A stretch of DNA of 64,000 bases from Pseudomonas uvaldensis (GTDB taxonomy: Bacteria; Pseudomonadota; Gammaproteobacteria; Pseudomonadales; Pseudomonadaceae). The notes under the pieces are model-generated. The model searched no databases. It saw nothing but the letters and a program-made list of their open reading frames with translations, and had not been told where the DNA came from. Positions 59,405 through 64,000 of this stretch are shown here, one piece after another. The stretch is taken from NCBI RefSeq assembly GCF_021271205.1, contig NZ_JAIWKS010000008.1:186001-250000 (forward strand), written 5' to 3'. The translations under genes were made by a program, and so were the position numbers. Each line of letters starts with the position of its first letter. Positions within the stretch are counted from its first letter, which is position 1.

Positions 59405-60330
59405 GCGCCGGACTCCTGGATTGCCCGCACCACCGTGTCGAGATTGCCCGCCATTTCCTTCTCATACTTCCCGGCGCTGTAGTCTCCGTAGGAAATGTGT
59501 GAGAGCGGGTACAGCTTGACGCCCGATTCACGCTGGATGGTTTCAACGTAGGTCGATGGGAAATCCATCTCCGAGAAGATCACCTTCACGTCCAGTTCCC
59601 GCAGTTGATCGATGGTTTTCTTCAACTGACTGGGACTCGGTTCGATGCCGTGGGCCGGCTCTACCACGGCGGTTACCTCCAGACCGAACTCACGCAGCAG
59701 GTAATCGTAGGCGGCATGGACCGTGGCGACCCGCAGTTCAGCGTTGGGCGCCTGGGTCAGCTTCGCCAGGGCGGCGGCGCGCATCTGCCGCAGACGCTTG
59801 CCGTACGCACGGGCGTTCTGGGTGTAGGCCTGGGCGTTGGCAGGGTCGAGCTTGCCCAACTCCCGGGCAATGTTGTTGACCTGGGCGATAGAGGCACTGA
59901 TGGACAGGAACGTGTGGGGATTGACTACTTTGCCCGCGCCGCGGGCGGCGGTACCGGTGGCGGCCAGCAACGGAACGTTCTCGTTGGCCTCGATCACCTT
60001 CACGTCCGGGGTTTCGCTGGCGGCGATCATGCGGTCGGCGAAGTCATCATGGCCCACGCCATTGAGCACAACCACATCCAGGCCGCTGATGCGCTTGATG
60101 TCCTCGGCGCGTGGTTCATAGGCATGAGGGTTGAAGCCGGCAGGGATCAACGGCACCACGTCGGCCTTGTCACCGACGATATTGGCGACGTAGCTGTAAT
60201 AAGGATGCAGGGTAATGCCGATGCGCAGGCGCTTGGTCGTTTCGGCGTGCGCAAGAGGGGTCAGCAGGCAGGCCAGCAGACCGGCCAGCAGCAGGCGAAG
60301 CAAGGGCCGGCGTTGAGATGCAATGGACAT
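59401..60330 (-). CDS. fpvC: FpvC-like periplasmic metal/siderophore-binding protein
   Basis: From ATG 60330 the protein is 309 residues with a signal peptide (MSIASQRRPLLRLLLAGLL, cleaved near AHA-ET). It is a cluster A-I binding protein with candidate metal histidines in GITLHPYYSYVANIVG, NPHAYEPRAED, VVNPHTFLS and VHAAYDYL. FpvC of P. aeruginosa binds Fe2+ and the pyoverdine complex. The upstream TTG at 60351 is a weaker start. It overlaps fpvD. Confidence 0.9.
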   Translation of the reverse strand: MSIASQRRPLLRLLLAGLLACLLTPLAHAETTKRLRIGITLHPYYSYVANIVGDKADVVPLIPAGFNPHAYEPRAEDIKRISGLDVVVLNGVGHDDFADRMIAASETPDVKVIEANENVPLLAATGTAARGAGKVVNPHTFLSISASIAQVNNIARELGKLDPANAQAYTQNARAYGKRLRQMRAAALAKLTQAPNAELRVATVHAAYDYLLREFGLEVTAVVEPAHGIEPSPSQLKKTIDQLRELDVKVIFSEMDFPSTYVETIQRESGVKLYPLSHISYGDYSAGKYEKEMAGNLDTVVRAIQESGA

Positions 60331-60366
60331 GGGCAAACGGTCTTCTCTCAAAAGGAGGGCAGGGGA

Positions 60367-60942
60367 TCAATGTCGGTGTTGGCGCGTGACGCCGGCGTCG
60401 AACTGCGCAACGATCTGTTGCCAGCCGGCGGCGGACAACCCGGCGTCGTCCAGCGTGCCTGGCACCGCGACGTTTTTGTTACGAGTGAGCCAGATGTCTG
60501 GCGCAGCGTCGGACGCTTCGCTGATACGCATCAGGAACGAACCGGCAACGGTGGGTTGGGCACTCGCACCGAAGTAGGCACTGTCCTTCACCTGGTGCCA
60601 GACATGGCCGCCCCGGCTGACGGAACTGGCGTCCTGGGCAAACGGAGCGAAGCCTTCTTCGGCCAGGGTCTGGGGAGTGGGCAGAGCTTGCTGTTCTTCG
60701 CGCAGCAATCGGATCTCGTCCAGCGTCACCCGCAAATCGGCATAGATGCCTTGCTCGGCGGCGCTGAGGTCGCGGCGAGCGTCGAGCTGGTGGGCGGCGA
60801 GGTGACTGACGTCTCGTGTTTCCCCGTGCAAGGCCACGACCGAGCCGGCCATCAGGACGATAAACAGACACAGCAGTAACACGTAGAGGGTTTCATGGCC
60901 CGCGCCGGCGGGACGGATAATTTGTGTGGTGGGGTTGTTCAT
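60367..60942 (-). CDS. fpvK: FpvK-like inner-membrane protein
   Basis: The 191-residue protein starts MNNPTTQIIRPAGAGHETLY and has one transmembrane helix (YVLLLCLFIVLMAGSVVALH), then a periplasmic helical part (SHLAAHQLDARRDLSAAEQG) that could form a coiled coil. It overlaps fpvJ by ATGA. In P. aeruginosa FpvK is a partner of FpvG and FpvH in reduction of ferripyoverdine. I assign by order, size and topology. Confidence 0.85.
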   Translation of the reverse strand: MNNPTTQIIRPAGAGHETLYVLLLCLFIVLMAGSVVALHGETRDVSHLAAHQLDARRDLSAAEQGIYADLRVTLDEIRLLREEQQALPTPQTLAEEGFAPFAQDASSVSRGGHVWHQVKDSAYFGASAQPTVAGSFLMRISEASDAAPDIWLTRNKNVAVPGTLDDAGLSAAGWQQIVAQFDAGVTRQHRH

Positions 60943-61265
60943 GGGGCCTCGATGTCGGCTTGGTCGATTTCCACCACATGGCCGGGGCCGGCGTCGAAGA
61001 GTACGTAGAACTCGGTGTCCGGTTTTTTGAAGGTCAGCTTCGAGTCGGCGCCGAGCTTGCCGGGCACCAGGATGGTTTCGTCGTAGCCGATCACGTCCAG
61101 GGTCACCCCGGGGGCGCCGCTGCCGTCGGAAAAGCCGCCGGTGCACTGGATCTGCTCGGCATCGATGGCCTTGCATTCGCACATCGGATTGTGAGCCTGG
61201 ACGCCGGCGCTGAAACCGACGCACAGGAGCAGCGTCAGGCTGCGGATAGAGGTGTTGTGGGTCAT
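60939..61265 (-). CDS. fpvJ: FpvJ-like small periplasmic protein
   Basis: From ATG at 61265 the protein is 108 residues with a signal peptide (MTHNTSIRSLTLLLCVGFSA, cleaved near VQA-HN) and a mature part opening HNPMCECKAIDAEQIQC, a Cys cluster, then a beta-rich domain. It is overlapped at both ends by neighbours (ATGA), so it is translationally coupled. FpvJ is a periplasmic part of the ferripyoverdine-processing complex in P. aeruginosa. Confidence 0.85.
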   Translation of the reverse strand: MTHNTSIRSLTLLLCVGFSAGVQAHNPMCECKAIDAEQIQCTGGFSDGSGAPGVTLDVIGYDETILVPGKLGADSKLTFKKPDTEFYVLFDAGPGHVVEIDQADIEAP

Positions 61266-61807
61266 GGTTGGGTTCCGTGGGTCTTCAGCCAGGCGATGGT
61301 GGCCGGAGAAGCCTGGCTCAGGGGAATGGAGGCCTGGTGCATCGAGCCGTCCCAGCCTTCGAGGGTGAGCCACAGTTCGGCGTCGGGCTGGGTTTTCTGC
61401 GGCACCGGCAACCAGGCGCCCATGCGATAGGGCGAGCCGAAGAAAATCACTCCAGCGGCTCGCAGGCTGCGGGGCTTGCCGATGCGCAGGTAGGTGGCCT
61501 TGACCTGGCTGATACAACGTTGGCAAAGGGCTGCGTTGAATTGCTTCAGGTGCCCGGCCGGGCCATCGGCCCGCGGGGCTTCGTCGCGAAATTCGGCCAG
61601 TCGCACGCTCCACGGCCCGACCTGAATTTCGCCGACCTCCCGTTCGCCAAGCCCGGCGTCGCCGCGAAACAATGCCGCTTCCGAGAAGTACTTGGGCATG
61701 AAGCCCAAGGGAATCAGCAGCAACAGCACGTTGAGGTGAAAACGCCACTTTTGCCAGAAGAGGCTCAGGCGTGAAGGTGAGGGTGTCGCCACGGTGGACT
61801 GGCTCAC
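61262..61807 (-). CDS. fpvH: FpvH-like membrane protein
   Basis: The 181-residue protein has one transmembrane segment (WRFHLNVLLLLIPLGFMPKY) and a periplasmic domain with a CxxC pair in AALCQRCISQVK, which suggests redox or metal binding. It overlaps the ends of both fpvG and fpvJ. The position between G and J is the same as in P. aeruginosa, where FpvH stimulates iron reduction by FpvG. Confidence 0.86.
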   Translation of the reverse strand: MSQSTVATPSPSRLSLFWQKWRFHLNVLLLLIPLGFMPKYFSEAALFRGDAGLGEREVGEIQVGPWSVRLAEFRDEAPRADGPAGHLKQFNAALCQRCISQVKATYLRIGKPRSLRAAGVIFFGSPYRMGAWLPVPQKTQPDAELWLTLEGWDGSMHQASIPLSQASPATIAWLKTHGTQP

Positions 61808-63018
61808 AGGTTGCCCTCCGGTGATTCATGGTGGATGGACGGCGGTAGTGACCGGGCGGCTTGAGGCACCCGCGGGGCCTTATGGCTGCGCTTGAAGGCG
61901 TTGGCAGTGGCCAGGGCCGTGCGTTTGGTCCAGATCAGCAGCCCGCTGAGGACCATCATGCTGAGGATCAAACCGAAGAAGAACCAGATGAGTTTGACCC
62001 ACAAGCCACCGAAATCCCCTGTGTGCAAGGGGCGCATGGATTCGGTGACAAACTCCAGCGCCGTGCGGTCCGACAGCAGTCGCGAGGCGGCCACCTCTGC
62101 GGTATAGGGATGGATCGTGGCTGTCTGGTACATCAGCGGGTACCAACCGCGCCCACCGATTTCCAAATGGCTGTAGGCGTTGCCGGGCAGGCTGATGAAG
62201 CTCGCTTCCAATCCTGGTATTTGCTGTCGGGCGATGTCAACGGCCCGGTCAAGGCTCAATTGGGGAGGCGGCAGGCCATCGGTCGACAGGGGCACGCTTT
62301 CACGGGATACCGCCGGCAGTACCGGGGCGCTGGAAATGGAAATGTGGTTATCGCCCAACACGGCCTGGATCAGGAACCAGGTGCCGGTAATGGAGATGAC
62401 CGCGATGAACCAGATCGACCAGATACCGCTGAGGCGGTGAAAATCCCCCCAGAAAATCCGCGCTCCGTGGCGAAAGCGCAAGGTCGGATGGAAGAAGCCT
62501 TTCCAGAAGCGCTTGTAGACCACCAATCCGGTCACCAGCGAAGCCAGCAAAGGCAGCCCCAGGAACGAGACCAGATACCAGCCCCAACTGTAACCGTTGG
62601 TGAACGGCACCAGCCACCATCCATGCAGGGCGCGGGTGAACGCCCTGAAGTTGAACACTGGCGCCGAGCCCTGGACGATGCCGGTATAGGGGTTGACATA
62701 GACCGTGTCGGGACGCCCATCGGGATACGTCACCTTGACCTCCAGGGCGAAATGCGACTCGTCCGGACGGGCAATGCTGAGCACCTGCGTCTGTGGCTGG
62801 GCTTGCCTGATGGCGGCAACGACCTGGTCGTAGCTGAGCCGTTGAGCATCGTCGGAGGGTTTGCTGGCGCGCATATCGGGGTTCACCAGCCAGACGATTT
62901 CCTGGCTGACCACCGCCAATGTGCCGGTGACGCAGACGATGAGCACGAAAAACCAGATGGGCAATGCCAACCAGCTATGGACCAGGAACCAGAGTTTGGA
63001 ACGGGACTTCTTCGACAT
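61804..63018 (-). CDS. fpvG: FpvG-like PepSY inner-membrane reductase
   Basis: The 404-residue protein has four transmembrane helices and PepSY-type domains, beginning MSKKSRSKLWFLVHSWLALP with a conserved His in the first helix, and RFRHGARIFWGDFHRLSGIW with a second pair, plus MRPLHTGDFGGLWVKLIW near the end; these histidines are candidate haem ligands. FpvG of P. aeruginosa reduces ferripyoverdine iron(III) in the periplasm. It heads the operon. No convincing Fur box is seen in the 278 bases up to the VOC gene. Confidence 0.9.
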   Translation of the reverse strand: MSKKSRSKLWFLVHSWLALPIWFFVLIVCVTGTLAVVSQEIVWLVNPDMRASKPSDDAQRLSYDQVVAAIRQAQPQTQVLSIARPDESHFALEVKVTYPDGRPDTVYVNPYTGIVQGSAPVFNFRAFTRALHGWWLVPFTNGYSWGWYLVSFLGLPLLASLVTGLVVYKRFWKGFFHPTLRFRHGARIFWGDFHRLSGIWSIWFIAVISITGTWFLIQAVLGDNHISISSAPVLPAVSRESVPLSTDGLPPPQLSLDRAVDIARQQIPGLEASFISLPGNAYSHLEIGGRGWYPLMYQTATIHPYTAEVAASRLLSDRTALEFVTESMRPLHTGDFGGLWVKLIWFFFGLILSMMVLSGLLIWTKRTALATANAFKRSHKAPRVPQAARSLPPSIHHESPEGNL

Positions 63019-63201
63019 GATTGAACGTCTTGATTCGATGAAAGGCTCCGTATTACGGGCTTCGCAATACCAGAAACCATGAAAAGCAGCCCGTGGCTTT
63101 TGCCGACGCGGCCTGCTGCATCTAATTAAGACGAACGAACACGGGAAATCCCGAAGAGAAAGATGAAAGAAAATGTTTCGTATTTATAGCGTGGGCGAAA
63201 T

Positions 63202-63291
63202 CCTGTGGGAGCCAAGCCTGCTCGCGATGACCGGTTCACATCCAACATCCCCGGTTCAGGCAGACTATCGCGAGCAGGGCTCGCTCCCATA
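63202..63291. repeat. REP pair (imperfect REPIN)
   Basis: CTGTGGGAGCCAAGCCTGCT and the partly degenerate TCGCGAGCAGGGCTCGCTCC form the ends; the spacer contains ACATCCAACATC as in the pair at 52752-52846. It lies between fpvG and the VOC gene. Confidence 0.88.
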
Positions 63292-63296
63292 CCGAA

Positions 63297-63755
63297 TCAG
63301 CCTTGCTGGAACATCTCCCTGGCCCGCTGTTCGATCTGCTCCTGGGTCAGGTCCTCCTTGTGAGTCGCCAGAAACCACACATGTCCATAGGGATCCTTCA
63401 AGGATCCGGTGCGATCGCCGTAAAACTGATCCTTGACCTCGGAGATGACCGTGCCACCGGCGGCAATCGCCTGGGCAAACATACGGTCCACGTCTTCGAC
63501 ATAGAGGTGCAGGCCCACCGAGGGTGATTGGTCCGGGTTGCGCAGAGGCCCCTCATCGCACGGCGTGCCGAGCATGATCGGACTGCCGCCGATCCGCAGT
63601 TCGGCATGACCGATGCCTCCGTCAGGCGTGGTCAGGCGCATGACTTCGGTGGCGTTGAAGGCTTTTTTGTAGAAATCGATGGCTTGTGCCGCTTCCTTGA
63701 TGCCCAGGTAAGGCGTGATGCTATGGAAACCTTCGGGGATGGCTTTGACGGCCAT
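63297..63755 (-). CDS. VOC-family protein, PhnB-like
   Basis: The 152-residue protein has the VOC fold: GFHSITPYLGIKEAAQAIDF at the front, and later YEDVDRMFAQAIAAGGTV-type helix and GSLKDPYGHVWFLATH with a metal-type histidine. It is close to the PhnB/DUF1428-like glyoxalase relatives of no established substrate. It lies upstream of fpvG on the same strand but separated by 278 bases and a REP pair. Confidence 0.88.
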   Translation of the reverse strand: MAVKAIPEGFHSITPYLGIKEAAQAIDFYKKAFNATEVMRLTTPDGGIGHAELRIGGSPIMLGTPCDEGPLRNPDQSPSVGLHLYVEDVDRMFAQAIAAGGTVISEVKDQFYGDRTGSLKDPYGHVWFLATHKEDLTQEQIEQRAREMFQQG

Positions 63756-63858
63756 GACATTTTCTCCTTGTTCTGTCCGGCGAAGAGAGGCTTCGTCGAT
63801 GTGCGAACAACCACTATAGGACAGCCGCCTGGGACCGACCCATGCCCCGACGAACGTC

Positions 63859-64000
63859 TTATGTTACGTCCAGCAGATGTGCGCCCGGCCCGCGCTTGCT
63901 CAGTGCATCGCCCTGGTTTCGCAGCGGGCACGCTTCCATCGACAGACACCCGCAGCCGATGCAGCCATTGAGCCGGTCACGCAGTGCCATCAATTGGTTG
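63859..64000 (-). CDS. soxR: SoxR redox-sensitive activator, C-terminal end (5' part outside window)
   Basis: On the minus strand the frame reaches the window edge and ends at 63859-63861. It encodes the last 46 residues of SoxR, including CIGCGCLSMEACPLRN, whose four cysteines hold the [2Fe-2S] cluster that senses redox-cycling compounds. In Pseudomonas SoxR is activated by phenazines and similar agents and controls a small efflux/oxidoreductase set. The N-terminal MerR-type DNA-binding domain is outside the window. Confidence 0.93.
   Translation of the reverse strand, partial: NQLMALRDRLNGCIGCGCLSMEACPLRNQGDALSKRGPGAHLLDVT

Noticed and set aside
63019..63201. Fur box or PvdS promoter upstream of fpvG
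   Set aside because: The AT-rich sequence around 63120-63190 does not give a 19-base Fur match or a clear PvdS motif by eye.
1..64000. CRISPR arrays, rRNA operons, prophage or insertion sequences
   Set aside because: No regularly spaced repeats, rRNA signature sequence, or transposase or phage structural gene was recognised anywhere in the window.

Overview
The window is chromosomal DNA of a fluorescent-group Pseudomonas (inferred). The evidence is a high-GC coding style, eight or nine copies of the GTGGGAGCGGGCTTGCTCGCG-type REP sequence typical of that group, a complete ferripyoverdine iron-release operon of the fpvGHJKCDEF type, ThrH, an APS-type CysH, and a 2-methylcitrate cluster of the acnD/prpF kind. 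No phage, insertion sequence, CRISPR array, rRNA or plasmid function was seen. Most genes are ordinary metabolic and housekeeping genes, densely packed on both strands.

Layout. 1-2.6 kb: end of an IclR regulator, a zinc alcohol dehydrogenase and an AraC regulator. 2.7-6.7 kb: the electron-transfer-flavoprotein module, etfQO divergent from etfBA, with a 544-base control region holding a good match to the PsrA operator and a second perfect inverted repeat. 6.7-14.9 kb: periplasmic and envelope proteins (solute-binding protein, two DUF4398 lipoproteins, one with an OmpA domain), a MocR-type regulator, a Cys-cluster protein, a START protein, an RraB-like protein, a transglutaminase and a cytochrome c. 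15.2-19.5 kb: thiolase, FadB-like bifunctional enzyme and a class I glutamine amidotransferase. 19.5-22.3 kb: CorA, PlsC and an unusual crotonase. 22.5-26.2 kb: tRNA-Ser(GGA) with its own promoter and terminator, then UvsE and several small exported or unknown proteins. 26.3-31.5 kb: AraC regulator divergent from a four-gene cluster (MFS importer, FAH-family hydrolase, SDR, D-2-hydroxyacid dehydrogenase) that looks like an acid catabolic unit of unknown substrate. 31.5-38.8 kb: small proteins, a decayed kinase-like remnant, a soluble hybrid histidine kinase, a run of small acidic or glycine-rich proteins, and a HAD phosphatase. 38.8-46.4 kb: SDR/LysR pair, an Asp/Glu-racemase-like protein with an NCS1 permease, cysH, thrH and pabB. 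46.6-49.6 kb: a three-gene set of ATP-grasp ligase, inactive transglutaminase fused to a membrane domain, and retropepsin-like protease. 49.9-56.7 kb: prpR(GntR)-prpB-prpC-acnD-prpF for propionate breakdown. 56.8-63.0 kb: the fpv operon on the minus strand. 63.3-64.0 kb: a VOC protein and the 3' end of soxR.

How the parts connect. Fatty-acid and branched-chain oxidation is a theme: ETF and ETF-QO pass electrons from acyl-CoA dehydrogenases to ubiquinone, the thiolase/FadB-like pair performs the later steps of beta-oxidation, and the prp genes consume the propionyl-CoA left by odd-chain and branched substrates. The fpv operon takes iron from internalised ferripyoverdine in the periplasm. The least understood unit is the ATP-grasp/membrane/retropepsin trio, which by its composition should make and trim a peptide-like modification, but whose substrate cannot be told from the sequence.
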